NCBI GenBank assembly: GCA_964006375.1
Contig: OZ023262.1
Span: 193,854,907-193,918,906, forward strand
Origin: Tillus elongatus
Taxonomy: Eukaryota; Arthropoda; Insecta; Coleoptera; Cleridae
Reading direction: 5' to 3'
DNA length: 64,000 bases
In this document: in pieces, positions 26,656 through 39,399 of the stretch
Layout: the number at the start of each line of letters is the position of its first letter
Numbering within the stretch: the first letter of the stretch is position 1
Translations under genes and position numbers: made by a program
Notes under the pieces: generated by a model
Database searches by the model: none
What the model saw: the letters and a program-made list of their open reading frames with translations, nothing else
Told to the model about the DNA's origin: nothing

Positions 26656-27718
26656 GTGTCTAGATGCACTCCAGAGTGTACGTCAGCTCAACGCGTGGAT
26701 GCACTCCAGAGTGTACGTCAGCTCAACCCGTGGATGCACTCCTTGCGTACATCAGACGTGTGACGTCACTTATAGAGTGCGCACAATGATAATTATTGCG
26801 TACACTCTACTGCGCCATGCATAGTAGTCGATTATTGTACGCCGAGCAAAATGCTTAAGTTGAAGGTTCGTTTTCAGTAAAACTTGGTAATATGTAAGTT
26901 TATTTGGAAGTTATTATATATAGGCTTATTCATAATGCATCTTGGGCAAACATGATCTTTGTTCGAGGAGTTAATTGAAGCCGGCAGACACTATGAACAA
27001 ATTGGGAAACAAAAGTTCTTGGTTTTGAAAAGTAAGTCAATCATGGCTGTAAAATTGCAACATTAACTTAAAGAATTCCTAATATATTATTCCATTACAT
27101 ATGTGTGTATCCATGGGGTAAATTTCCGTACATGTGGCATTGACACTCGCAAAGTGAGGTCGGGTCGGGTCGGGTTGGGCCGGGTTGGATCGAGTTGGGT
27201 GGGGTCGGCTCGGGTACGCTGGGGTCGGGTCGGGTCGTATCGGATCGAGTCCAATCAAATCGGGCCGGGTCGGGTCATATCAGGTCAGGTATGTTTCTTA
27301 TTCATATTGAACACTATCAACCACCAAGAGCGCGAGAATCAAGCATGTGGCGGAGAAAATCACAGTGGTCTTTTCCGATGAAAATCGGGCAACAGTCGTT
27401 GAAAATCATCCAAGTTCTAGCAAGAAAAGTATCCTTAAATCAGAATATTTGTAATTGTTTTTTTCAAAGGTGTACTATCAAATGACGTGAAAACGCCTCT
27501 TACGATAAAAAGAAAAGGGGGCCGCAAGGGATCAGATCAAACTGTAATAGGACTAAAAAGACACTAAAAGAAATACAAGGAAGCTATGTTCGCCATAAGA
27601 TATAATCAATCGCGGAAAGAGGTCGAGTGTACGCAATAATTATCATTACGCACACGCCATACCCAAGGGGTGCACCAAACCGTTGAACCTACATACACTC
27701 TGGAGTGCACCTAGACAC
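26656..27718. mobile_element. Non-autonomous TIR element
   Basis: GTGTCTAGATGCACTCCAGA at the left end and its inverse (tctggagtgcacctagacac) at the right end form terminal repeats. An inner inverted pair (gtgcgcacaatgataattat / ataattatcattacgcacac) extends the symmetry. Inside the left end a 35-bp unit is repeated two and a third times (26663, 26698, 26733). No transposase ORF is present. It sits exactly between the two direct-repeat copies at 26375 and 27730. Confidence 0.75.
27156..27290 (+). repeat. G-rich pentamer minisatellite (GGGTC)n
   Basis: Degenerate GGGTC/GGGTT units inside the TIR element. The plus strand is very G-rich. Apparent ORFs rich in G, R and V across it are artefacts. 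Confidence 0.9.
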
Positions 27719-27724
27719 GGCGTT

Positions 27725-28015
27725 CGGTAATTGGTATTTGCAGTCCTTGTTGACATTTTTGTTTAAGTTTTGCTTTGTTAACTGGCTTAAATTGGCAGGT
27801 CTTGTGTGTCGTAATGCATCTACATGATGAATTAATTATTATTATTATTATTCTTAACACTATATTCGTTATAAAGTCTTGCGTATAACAAGTTCAGCAG
27901 CATAAACATACCCTTATACAAATGATCTGTATATGATGTATAATTCTTTAGGTACTAAATTTATTTCCCCATCCGGTGAAAATTCTTCAGTGATTATGTT
28001 TCGGTAATTGGTATG
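27725..28015. repeat. Direct repeat, copy 2
   Basis: Second copy of the 26375-26655 sequence; contains a short ATT run and ends gtttcggtaattggta. Confidence 0.85.
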
Positions 28016-28019
28016 TTGC

Positions 28020-29055
28020 TTGCCTTTGAACTTTCCCTCTTTATAAAGCAGGTTCTATGAATTTGTGGATAGAATGCTCTAATTTGCATTTACATGTATA
28101 ATTTTCGTACCAGAACGGTATAAATTAGAGGCCTAAATGTAACAGTCTTCCTTCCTTTTGTATAATAATTGTGTAGGAACAGGTAAGTTCAGTCTTTGTA
28201 TGCCAATAAATTTACGAGAATCCGGTGAGTGTCACATTTTATCACTACTGCTGAGCTTCATGTTTCCTATACATTAAAATGATAAAAGATCTGAGTTGCA
28301 TTCGATATTCCCAAAAGTCTATATCTATTTGACTTTTTGGGCAGTGTTTAGTCGGCATATTTTAAGGTGCTGCTTAAGCCAACATATACCAGACATGCCA
28401 TATTTGAATTTGATAGTTAATATCTGACAAATCGTATTTCTATAGGGTGTTAAAATGCACTGTTACCAATATTCCGTTCTGCTGTAATATTGTAATATCT
28501 TAACAGATAAAAATAATTATTAAACAATTTAAAAGTAAATTTAATGTGAATCCTAAATAAACAGCAGCATATGCTCGGGCAACCTCAAGGTGGTTCGGGT
28601 TGAACGCTTTTCTTTCAACTCTAGGTATATTTCTGAAAGAAGCATCAATCCAATAAAACAATTTATAAGGGCTCCAGCAGTCTTAAATGCTTATAGTTGA
28701 CTACAAACTCCAGATGGTTAGTGTTTATTTACGAGACGGTTAAATTAGAAAAGAGAGATATAAATGTGCTAGGTAATACTTGGGCTAAGAAGCAATTGTT
28801 ACTATAAAACTAACGAAAGGATGAAAAAGGAAGACGCATCACGTCATAGGTGCGTCCAGTATACTTGCCTAAGCTTTAAGTGAGGAGGCCAAAATTTTTA
28901 GGACATGTAGATAAACATAACCAAAACAATTCACTGGTTAAATTAAAGTTTTCGTTTTTTTTAGAAAATAACAAAATAGATAATATACCTATATAAACAT
29001 AATACGTGCAAAAATAAACATGTAAGTGTATAAATATTTAAATTACTGGGTAAAA
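28020..29055. other. Non-coding stretch
   Basis: No gene recognised. Confidence 0.4.
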
Positions 29056-29056
29056 T

Positions 29057-29058
<2 letters not shown>

Positions 29059-29119
<61 letters not shown>
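29059..29119. repeat. (TA)n microsatellite
   Basis: About 30 TA units. Confidence 0.97.
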
Positions 29120-29122
<3 letters not shown>

Positions 29123-29416
29123 ATATTGTATGAGATTATTTTGATAATGTATCGACATTTAAACGACTTGGTAAATTTAAAATAAAGATATTATATCTGA
29201 TATGTTAACAGTGTATTGACATTTAAATAACTTCTTAGATTTGGAATATAAATAGTTATAATAATAATCTCAGTTAAAGGTAAGCATCGAACATTATTAT
29301 TTTTCCATAATTGGCTGCCAAAAACGTCCAAATTATTACAAAAGAGATAGAAATGGTACAGATTAAATAAATAAACACTACCCAATATATAACAAGTCTT
29401 ATGCGGCGGTTCACAT

Positions 29417-29674
29417 TTAACCCGTGACGTATCCCCGAATTGTCGACATGAATTGTGTAAGGTTTGTACTTAATTCGTTAGAATGATAGTCCACAAAACG
29501 ATTTTCATTACTCCAGATAATACCACTAAATTTCAGGTCAATACAGTCGATATAAAATTGGAAAGTATTTATCTTAGGAACCAATTCTGAGCAGTGCAGG
29601 GGAGGCCACGGGATCCAAATAGCATCTGCTAGGTAGTTTATGGACAAGAAAATATCTGGTATAACGGTCCTCAC
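29417..29674 (-). other. Unrecognised 85-codon open frame
   Basis: The frame includes FQFYIDCIDLKFSGIIWSNE and ends at a proper stop. I see no known domain, signal peptide or splice context. It may be chance or a remnant. Confidence 0.15.
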
Positions 29675-29679
29675 GCTAA

Positions 29680-30285
29680 TACCAAGGGATGAATGGTTGG
29701 GTGAAATCTCCTCGTAACCTACTGAGTGGTTTTATTTGACGTAACTCCAAATGCCGTAGTTCTTGGAGCTTTCTATACAAATATCGACGAGTACTCACTC
29801 AGAAGTAAATAACAAAAAGGGCCACTTCAAGCGAATCCTGTAGAAATGCAATGGCGGTCGTAAGGAATATGCAATAGGAAAAAATTTAAATATTATAACT
29901 TACCAACTGCAGAACCTAACAACCAGTTACAACAACTAACAATTACCATAAAATACAATTACTTCACACATAACCGTTGTCCAAAAGGACACAATAAAAT
30001 ACAACGGCTCACAATATAATCTGCAGCCAAAAATGGCAAACGGACAGTACTAGAAAGAAAACGGGAAAAGCAGCATAGCAAAAAAAGTTCGAAGTAGGGG
30101 CTTCGAAGAGTGGGAGATGGAAATTTCAGATTCGCGTATTCAAAAATATGCAAATTTACGATGAGCAAAACTATAAACCTGATCAACCCTGAATATATAA
30201 AACATTCAAGTGTTACCTAAGTGGGTGAAATAAAAGGCAGAACTTGCTTTTTAAAGAACTGGACATTTTTGAAAAATATTAAAAT
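29680..30285. other. Non-coding stretch
   Basis: Nothing recognised between the previous open frame and Penelope remnant 3. Confidence 0.4.
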
Positions 30286-30289
30286 TGAC

Positions 30290-30965
30290 CCGTGGAGGTG
30301 TCAGTGGCCGCATATTGCCAACATAAATAGATTAAATGGAGTGGTACATTTAGCATTCTCTTTATTATATATAACGACGAACAAGAAAAGGAGTACAAAA
30401 TCATAATACAAATAGCATAAAGAAATGGATACAACAAGAAAACAATAGAAAAGCTAGTAAAACAAATCAAAAACAAACAAATCAACAAAACCGAAAACAA
30501 AACATTAGAAACAAACACAAAATACACAACATTCACTAATAACCACGACATCAAAAAAATAACGCAAACACTCAAACAATATGACTTAAAAATGAGCTAT
30601 AAAACCAATAACAAAATAATAACCAAAATAAATAAAAAACAAGAACACAACCCACATGAATTAAACGGAATATGTCAAATAGAATGTAACAAACACATGC
30701 AATAAAAAATATATAGGAATGACAAAAAAATCAATAGAAACAAGATTCACGGAACATATAACAGCATTAGATAAAATCCACATACCTAGCTACAAATCAA
30801 ACGTAGCTACACACATTCACAACACAAAACACTAAAAACCAGACATCACCCAATTACAACTAGTGAAACATGTTAAAGACCACAAAAAATGGAAATCTGA
30901 GAACAATACTACATTCAACAAACAAACAATAAGAAAAAAATAATGCCAGAACAAATCCAAGTACA
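30290..30965 (+). pseudogene. Penelope-like element 3: RT end and GIY-YIG
   Basis: A degenerate, A-rich frame reads INRLNGVVHLAF, then EYKIIIQIA-stop-RNGYNKKT (the IA-NGY block that follows the RT in Penelope elements). Next come YTTFTNNHDIKKITQTLK, NGICQIECN and KKYIGMTKKSIETRFTEHIT, the GIY-YIG endonuclease, which nicks target DNA. Stops fall after RNA-binding-like and nuclease segments, and the palm with YxDD is missing. It is diverged from the other two Penelope remnants in this window. A hammerhead-like motif follows about 200 bases downstream. Confidence 0.75.
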
Positions 30966-31166
30966 AATATTCAAACAAAACTTAATAAAGGCCATACAAA
31001 TAGACAAATTTTCAAACCACAGTGATCAAGACAGGAGACCAATACACACGACATAGTCCGAAGGCACAACCAATCAGAGAACAGTAAACCGACCAATAGA
31101 AGCTCACGACGCAAGCGCCACGTACAATCTCAGACGTATACCACACAGGAGCGATAACAGTCAGTA

Positions 31167-31205
31167 GTGTGCTGATGATGAACGGTTCGAAACTGCAGTC
31201 CACGC
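31167..31205 (+). ncRNA. Hammerhead-like ribozyme motif (Penelope 3)
   Basis: CUGAUGA at 31172-31178, one extra U, helix II GAAC-G-GUUC, GAAA from 31189, palindromic helix III ACUGCAGU at 31192-31199 and cleavage-site C at 31200 (GUC). Helix I pairs GUGUG (31167-31171) with CACGC (31201-31205), one pair being G-U. Confidence 0.6.
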
Positions 31206-31282
31206 AAACCAATAAGAAATCACAAACGTACAGCAAACAAATACAGTGTATATTTAAAAGTGATTACAGTGTAGTGCAATAT

Positions 31283-31286
<4 letters not shown>

Positions 31287-31365
<79 letters not shown>

Positions 31366-31412
31366 TCTCCCCATTAGTGAATTTTTTAAAGATAATTCAC
31401 TAAAAAGTAGCA
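31287..31412 (-). mobile_element. TA-bearing repeat family, terminal fragment
   Basis: (TA)n at 31287-31361 then gatctccccattagtgaatt and the hairpin closing at attcactaaaa. Confidence 0.8.
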
Positions 31413-31419
31413 GTTTACT

Positions 31420-32400
31420 ACCCTTAAAAAACGAACATGAACTTTTGCTCCATTATACCTGGATGTTGTGGTATCAAAAGTATAAAAAAATTATAGGATG
31501 ATTAGTAGCCTATACGTTCCAAATTTAACTTTTTCGTGTAATTGTTACACTAATCCACTAAAATATGCTTTTTGCGACAGTGTCTTATTTTGTGAATATT
31601 CTTTTCCAGCCAATATTACATCTTAAGCAAGAATTGTAATAATAAAACATTTCTGAGTTTTATTTCGCGTATCATAGAAGCTAATAAGATACTTTAATTC
31701 CCTTGACGTCATTTAAGGTTATAACCCAGTTTCAGGGTTTCGAAATCCACATCCACGAGCTGGTTTTATGATTCTTTTTGTTTTTCATTCAACAAGAAAC
31801 TTTACTGCTTCAAACCCTCATACGTCTGTTATGTCATACATAAAACTCTGCACAAGAAAACGAAACTAGCGATTTTCAATGTACAAATTGCAGAAATCCC
31901 ATCTCTTTGACTTTAAGCTTCGTGCTAGATACATTACAGTTTCCCCCACAAACGCAATATAAGTTTATCGATACTTCGAAAAGCCATTTCATGTCGCATG
32001 ACCGCAAGTAAAAAATATTGAAAGCTGAGGACTATGGATGATATCATTTAACCGCCAGTGTGCAGTTCATTTTATACCCTACGCAGGGTTAGATCACTTT
32101 TAATGACACTAATTTACATTTTGTGGCGTATTCTTTCCATATGTTTTTTAGAAGTGGTAGATATATTATATTTTTCTCAAGTATTTGCTTAAAAAAGAAG
32201 GGAAAAGGTACTGTAAGTAGTATATTTCTGAAAAGAGTCACTTGTATATATTACTACAAAAACGCTTTGGAAATTTGTAAATCATAAATAAACCATGTCC
32301 AATTTTCTTAAGTATAGTAATCAGCTGGGAAGTTGAGAATGTCTTACAGTTGCTAAGCTGCATCTAATTATTTCATCAGTGTTTGTTAGATTGTGCAACA
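31420..32400. other. Non-coding stretch
   Basis: No gene recognised. Confidence 0.4.
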
Positions 32401-32407
32401 TGGCAAT

Positions 32408-32640
32408 TTTTAGTGAATTTTCGTAAAATTCGCTAATCGGGGATCTTGACTTCTAAATGTTTAAAAACTTTCTTAAAATCAGCGCGAACTAGGCTCCTTA
32501 GAACCCATATCCGGGGACAGTTGCTTTTTTAGTGAATTTTCATTAAGAAAAATCACTTACATAGAGCTAACGATGGTAAGACTTTCAGAATTTTTTTCAA
32601 ATGAGCTAGAATTGGGGACTCAAAAACTACTCAACTAATT
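32408..32640 (+). mobile_element. Two tandem hairpin ends of the TA-bearing family
   Basis: TTAGTGAATTTTCGTAAAAT at 32411 and a second TTAGTGAATTTTCATTAAGA at 32529 each begin a diverged copy of the hairpin side; the first reaches aacccatatccggggacag and stops where the second starts. Confidence 0.75.
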
Positions 32641-32644
32641 TAAA

Positions 32645-34155
32645 CGTAACTTGGCACATATCTTCACTGTATTAAGGCCGCGGACGAGTTCGTAAATCAG
32701 CTATAACGGACATTTCCCCCCCCAAAAATACATTTTTTAAACGCTATATTTTTGTAAGTATTAGAGTAACTGGAATGAGACTTTATACGTGGGTATAAAA
32801 GGTCTAAGTAAACCTATGTTGTGAGTTTTAAGTAATTTGGCTAACAAAATTTAGAGTTTTCTCTAAATTAACAATAAAATCTGAAAGACATGAGTTGAAA
32901 CGACTTAGTGGTTAAAGTCCAATGCCTGGCAGACAGAGTAGTTAACTGCCATGCGTAGATTGTTTCATACAATAGGTATAAATCATACGTCAACGGTAAC
33001 TAAACAAAATAAATAACAGGCATAACACATACTACCCGAACCAACAATCGTGAAATCTCGGTCATAAATATCGCAAATGACAGATGACATGAAATTAAAA
33101 ATTTGCCAAGTAATTGTGTTCAGTTTTTCACATACACTATATTTTTAGCTTGATGAGCGACCCTAAATACAGTTTTAGACTGAAAATGTAGCATAATATG
33201 GTGAAAATGTAAACAAAATAAAGTGAAGTATTTATAAAAATGATTTTAAAACAATTTGTTCTTTTATCTTTAAACTTAAACATGAGACGTTATCTAATGC
33301 GTTTTAGGTAAAAATTATATTAAGCCTGTAATTAATTTTTACGTCTACTTTTTATATAATATTAAATATCCGGGGGCAGGAAGCGAGCGTTCACTATTAT
33401 GTAAACAAAACGTCAGTTAACGTATCCTGAGATAGCTCAGTGGTAGCGTGCTTGTCTTCTACGCATAAGATTTCAAAATCGATTCTCGCTCGATAAATGT
33501 TTTTTTTTACTTTGGCATTTGGAGAAACATTTGTGTACATATTTCATACGTTTTAAACAAGATCTGATTTTTGTTTAAAATGCCTGTATAACTTTGTCAC
33601 CTTTGTGTCTGAAAGCACAATTTGCAGTAGACATTTCATTATTGTTGATATTGAACAAACCGGTTTGATTAGGTTGACTAAAACCAAATAATTCAGGCGA
33701 CTAATAAGGAAAAATAAATGCTACGTTTATAATTTGGCAGATACATTACTTTCCTAAATGTTAACTAAGTTTCCTTCTGGAAAGCTTTTGTAACTCTGAT
33801 GAAATTTGTAATACAAGTGTAATACAAGACTTACACTATCTATAAATGTAGCAAAATTTAATTTTCTACCTTCAGAAAATTGAGTTTTTGGCATTTTTCT
33901 CAAAAGAAGTTAGAACACAAATTATGTTGATAATAGACAGATATTGATGGTTACACTTTCGAAAAAATTCTTCAAACGTCCGCGTACTAAAATCGATCTT
34001 CAAGGTTTGTGTAAGTTTGAAGTATGAATTTTAGTAATATGCCGTATGATAATAGTGTACAATTCTTATAAAAATTAATTACTATAATGCACTTGCTGCC
34101 CCCCAAAATGTTTAATGTTACGTTGAATTTGAACATGTTTGTTTAGCTACCGACT
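32645..34155. other. Non-coding stretch with tRNA-like traces
   Basis: No protein gene. A weak tRNA-like trace (gacttagtggttaaagtc) lies at about 32908, and the repeat-family terminus (ctataatgcacttgctgc) at about 34081. Confidence 0.5.
33426..33494 (+). other. tRNA-like sequence, degenerate
   Basis: gagatagctcagtggtagcg is a good A-box region; the B-box side (ttcaaaatcgattctc) has drifted. It is probably a SINE head or tRNA pseudogene. Confidence 0.45.
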
Positions 34156-34157
34156 GG

Positions 34158-34181
34158 GCCAGTTTCAATTTTTAGATGTTA

Positions 34182-34275
<94 letters not shown>

Positions 34276-34300
34276 TAACATCTAAAAATTAAAACTGGCC

Positions 34301-34301
<1 letters not shown>
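34158..34301. repeat. Foldback with (TA)n at its centre
   Basis: GGCCAGTTTCAATTTTTAGA and the following tgttaattta pair almost perfectly with taaattaacatctaaaaatt aaaactggcc across a TA tract at 34184-34271. The whole can form one long hairpin or cruciform. Confidence 0.9.

Positions 34302-34304
<3 letters not shown>

Positions 34305-34364
<60 letters not shown>
34305..34364. repeat. (TA)n microsatellite
   Basis: About 30 TA units directly abutting the truncated 5' end of Penelope remnant 1. Confidence 0.97.
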
Positions 34365-34368
<4 letters not shown>

Positions 34369-35800
34369 ATGGATGTCCGATTCGCCCTGTTGTCTCCTTC
34401 GTAGGCTGTCTGACGCATAGGTTGTCAAGCTACCTGGCTACATTTCTAACTTCACATGTAAATGCCACCCCATATTCCATCAAGAACTCAGTTGCTCTAG
34501 TCGACAGACTTAGAGATGTTCCAATAAATGAGACTTCGGTGTTGGTTTCGTTCGACGTTTCCAATCTTTTCACCAGTGTTCCGGTAAAACAGACACTACT
34601 TATACTCAAAAATCTGCTTGCATCTTCCTCACTTGGTGTAGATGTGCAGAGGGCTTTGAATGCTTTGGTCAAGGTTTGCCTTGAACAGAACTTCTCCCCT
34701 TCAATAATCAAATATTCCTGCAGAAGGATGGCCTTCCCATGGGTAACCCTTTGTCCCCCCTCTGTGCAGAGGTCTTCATGACCTTCTTCGAGAAGGATCT
34801 TATTTTCAAGGATTATAATCCGATTAAAGACTTTATCTCATCCTGGACACGTTACGTAGATGACATACTTGTTGTCTGTTCGGGTCCCACAGAGCGGCTA
34901 CATCATTTCTTGACTTGGCTAAACAGCTTACATGTCAACATAAACTTTACTATGGAGTTGGAAGAAAATGGTTCCATTAGCTTTTTGGACCTGAAATTGG
35001 CAAGTTCAATCAACAACATTGAATTCGAAATTTACAGAAAACCAACCCAAACAGACCATTTAATTCCATTCAGATCATGTCATCACGTTTCTCATAAACT
35101 GGCGTCCTTGGGGTTTTTGATAGACAGACTTTTTAAAATCCCCATGTCACAGATAAAGTTTGATAATGAGCTAAATATTATCAAGCAATTAGCCATTAAC
35201 AACGATTATCCTATCAGCATTGTCGATAGACTGATCAGGAAGAAAAGCTGCCAAATTCTAAGAGAAGACAGCTCAGTCATTCCAGCATCTCAGGCTGACA
35301 ACACTTGCTATTTTCCGTTGACATATTGTGGACCCATTACCAATGCCATCACAAAAGTCTTGAAGAGAGAAAATTTAAAATTTGCTTACAAATCCAAGAA
35401 CACCCTGAACAAGATGTTAGTTCACAATAAAGACGACATCCCCCTCTTGGAGAAGTCAGGAGTTTATTGCTTTAGCTGTGGAGATCCTGATTGCAACACT
35501 GTGTACATTGGCAGAACTGGGAGAGCCCTAAACATCAGACTTTCAGAACATCTCAGGAGCAGAAACAATGCTGATAACGTCACTTCAGCTTTTGGTTGCC
35601 ACCTCAGAGAGACTGGTCATGTCTTTGATAAGGAAAACAATGTTAAAGTCCTTCACCCAATCAGATTTGGTACTGAGCAGTTCGTCCTTGAAGAGATGGA
35701 AATCTACAGATACACTTACAACTCCAACAACACTGTTCTAAATGCTTCTAATAACAGTGAAATTAACTTTCCACCAATTTATAGAAATATATTTAACTAG
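34365..35800 (+). pseudogene. Penelope RT plus GIY-YIG ORF, one frameshift
   Basis: Frame 1 (34365-34737) begins KDGCPIRPVVSFVGC and carries VLVSFDVSNLFTSVP, the first catalytic aspartate block. A one-base loss near 34698 moves the reading to a 353-codon frame from 34739. There MGNPLSPLCAEVFM is followed by the polymerase box YVDD (residues 39-42 of that frame). IYRKPTQTDHLIPFRSCHH lies at 98-116. The GIY-YIG nuclease has GVY at 241-243, YIG at 256-258, Arg267 and Glu319. Penelope elements copy RNA at a nicked target, using RT and this nuclease. The catalytic residues are intact, so damage is limited to truncation and the frameshift. Upstream RT parts are missing. Confidence 0.92.
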
Positions 35801-36660
35801 TGCCATCTACAGTGTAAAACCTAAGTATTCTGTGGAGTCAAGGAGCCCGGAAATGTTACGTGCTCGGTGCTGCTCGGCACGGCTGAGTAAATGTTAGGTG
35901 TCATTTGTCTGTCACTTGTCAGTCACTTGTCACTTTTAGCTAAAAGTCGTAGCTCATTTGTTTGCCCCTTCCCGTTCTATTCAGATATTCGGCTTTCGGC
36001 TTTTAACTGTCCTCCATTTCAAATGCGAAATTTTATTTGTATCGTCGTTTGTTCATTGCTGTGATTTGAGGTTTTAATGCTTCTAATTTTGCCTTCACCC
36101 ATATAGTGCAAGGAAACAAAAGCGACAGTCGATGAAAATAGCCACTATGATAGATTTCTTGTAAAGTCCAGTTCCTGTTATATAAAAAACAGAACGTAAG
36201 CATTTTGGCCATTTTGTTTTACTTTTAGTAGGTATCATAGGTTTAACTCAGTGTTTTTCTCTGAAAGTTCGGCTCTGGTTGTGCAGCCCGCCTTTGCAGC
36301 TTCTTTGTCTATTTGTTTAGAGACCTTAGATTGTAGTGTGTCAGTGCAATTTTAAATCTTAATTTACACAGGTTCCTACCTGTTTTAATAACTTTTACTG
36401 CTCTTGCATTGCTATTTTTGTTGCTTGGAGGTACCTCGACTGAGCTTTGGACATTTGATGTTTTTAATTTCTCAACTTTTAGCTTTTAGCTCTGATTTTA
36501 TTAGTGTAATTGTTGTGGAGCATGTTAGCTTTGACTATAGTTTGTGTTTTAGACTTTGCTTGTAAGACTGTTTAGAATTTTGTAACAGCTGGTATCGTGT
36601 GATACTTGCAGACCTACCACAGACTTTGTTTCTGACACAACCACCTTTTGTAATGTTTCA

Positions 36661-36710
36661 GGAAGCCCCTGAAGATGGCCAGATATATGGGCCGAAACGC
36701 GTAGGGCTTT
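36661..36710 (+). ncRNA. Hammerhead-like ribozyme motif (Penelope 1)
   Basis: CUGAAGA at 36669-36675, an extra U, helix II GGCC/GGCC around a 9-base loop, GAAA from 36694, palindromic helix III ACGCGU at 36697-36702, and cleavage-site A at 36703. Helix I pairs AAGCCC (36663-36668) with GGGCUU (36704-36709), six perfect pairs. The best helix I of the set. Confidence 0.65.
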
Positions 36711-36769
36711 TACTTAATAAAAATTCAGTCTGGAGCATAGCCTTGTTCTGTTTTTTTACCTTGGAAAAA

Positions 36770-37165
36770 TCAAATAGTGAAAACAGACTTAGTAGGGCAA
36801 TTGAAATTTTAGAAAAAACAGAAAACAATCCTACGTTCTCAACAAGAAAAATTTCATTTGCAACAGGTATTCCTAAAACTACTGTTATAAAAAAAGTACT
36901 AAACTTGAAGGCTTATAAAATTCAGACTCATCAAGAATCAAAGGAAACTGATTTTCCTAAACGGTTATAGTTTTGTATAATAATTCGTATTTACTTGGAA
37001 GATATATGCATTTTCTGGATAATCTAGTTATGTACGACAAAGCATAATTTCACAGGTAAATAAGCATAATAGTAGAATTTGAGCATTCGAAAATCCCAGA
37101 AATTTTATTCAGTACGTCAGATCCTCTCCGAAAGTTACAGTTTTGTGTGCGGTATCAAAACCAAA
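36770..37165 (+). pseudogene. IS630/mariner-like transposase fragment
   Basis: NRLSRAIEILEKTENNPTFS and TRKISFATGIPKTTVIKKVL form the helix-turn-helix region of the same broad family as the fragment at 28-690. A degraded piece of the DDE region follows after a stop at 36970. Nucleotides 37020-37165 match 42070-42235 closely, showing a common source. Confidence 0.7.
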
Positions 37166-37171
37166 ATTATT

Positions 37172-38275
<1,104 letters not shown>

Positions 38276-38299
38276 GGGGGTTCAATAAAATGCTTAAAA

Positions 38300-38940
38300 T
38301 ACACTATATTTGTAGCTTGTTGAACTTCCCAATTAAAGCCTTAGACTGAAAATATAGTATACAATAGATAGATTGAGGTTTGAGGAAGGCAATAAAGATT
38401 TTTGTAAGCAAATATCCCGTTTATAACGAAAATACAACGTTTTTGCCAAACCATGATTTGACAATTTTTTGTCACAGAATTAGCTCAAAATCACTCTTTG
38501 CCTAGATTAGGTATCCAAGAACAAGTTTCTTAAATTTCAGGTCTTTTGGATTCCAAATAAAAACGTAATGCAAAGTGAAATGTAAAATATGACATACCTT
38601 AATTATTTAGTCAATATGTGTTGTCAAACTACCGCGTTTCGGCACCATCCGTAGACCAGCTATTTTCTAAAAGATGGCGCACTAAAATTGTGATTCCACG
38701 AACGCATTTCATTTTCATTCATAATATGTCAAATCATCTTTAAGGTTACATGCCATTAGTAATATTTGAATGTTATTTAAGACCGAAACAGTCTACACTC
38801 GAATATGTTTCAGCGATCGGCGAAATAAATCAATCAATTCTGCAATTTGCTATTTAGCTAGCCACTTACATTTAATTTCCGATACCAAATTCCTGACGGT
38901 AAGGTGCTGTATGTGTACATACAATGTAAAGAATTCGTTT
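38300..38940. other. Non-coding stretch
   Basis: No gene recognised. Confidence 0.4.
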
Positions 38941-38945
38941 ATTAC

Positions 38946-39018
38946 GAAGCGTCGGTAGCTCATTGGAAGAGTACTTTGTATGTCAAGCGGACGATGCTGG
39001 TTCGAGTCCGGCCCGGTC
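38946..39018 (+). other. tRNA-like sequence
   Basis: A-box region ggtagctcattggaagag and B box ggttcgagtcc at tRNA spacing; the acceptor and anticodon stems pair poorly. It directly precedes a repeat-family hairpin at 39026, so it may be a tRNA-derived head. Confidence 0.5.
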
Positions 39019-39019
39019 C

Positions 39020-39395
39020 GTTTCTCCTTTTAGTGAATTTTTATTGGGAAAAATTAACTAAATTCAAATGGAGAGGTATCTATGGTGAGATTTGACAAAC
39101 ATTTTTTTCAAATGACTGCGAAATAGGACCCATAGGACAAATATCCTGGTCAGTTTCAATTTTTATATGTTTATATAAATATAATATAAATAAAAATTTT
39201 GAGTTTTCTTTCGAAAAAAATGTTTATCTCCGAAAATTACAAAGCTATTTTGATGAAATTTATGTGAATATGTTGTCTTGGTAAAGGCCTTACCACGTGC
39301 CAAAATTCAGGTTTATAGAAAATTGAGTTATTCAAATTTGAAGCATTTAATGAAAATTGATTACCATAACGCACTTGCTGCGTTCAGACTTTTTT
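39020..39395 (+). mobile_element. TA-bearing repeat family, short diverged copy
   Basis: Hairpin-side text (cttttagtgaatttttatt), gtcagtttcaatttttatat without an expanded TA tract, and the terminus ttaccataacgcacttgctg at 39360. Confidence 0.75.
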
Positions 39396-39399
39396 TGCT

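Larger units (their letters stand above)
34365..36750 (+). mobile_element. Penelope-like element 1, 5'-truncated
   Basis: The element starts inside its RT at the TA tract. It contains the ORF described separately, a 3' region of about 870 bases, and a hammerhead-like motif at 36661 followed by aataaaa. The right limit is set by the transposase fragment that begins near 36770. Confidence 0.8.

Noticed and set aside
27103..27485. Two frames rich in Gly, Arg and Val
   Set aside because: They translate the GGGTC minisatellite.
26375..28015. LTR retrotransposon formed by the direct repeats
   Set aside because: No TG...CA ends, primer-binding site or pol sequence; the internal part is a TIR element.
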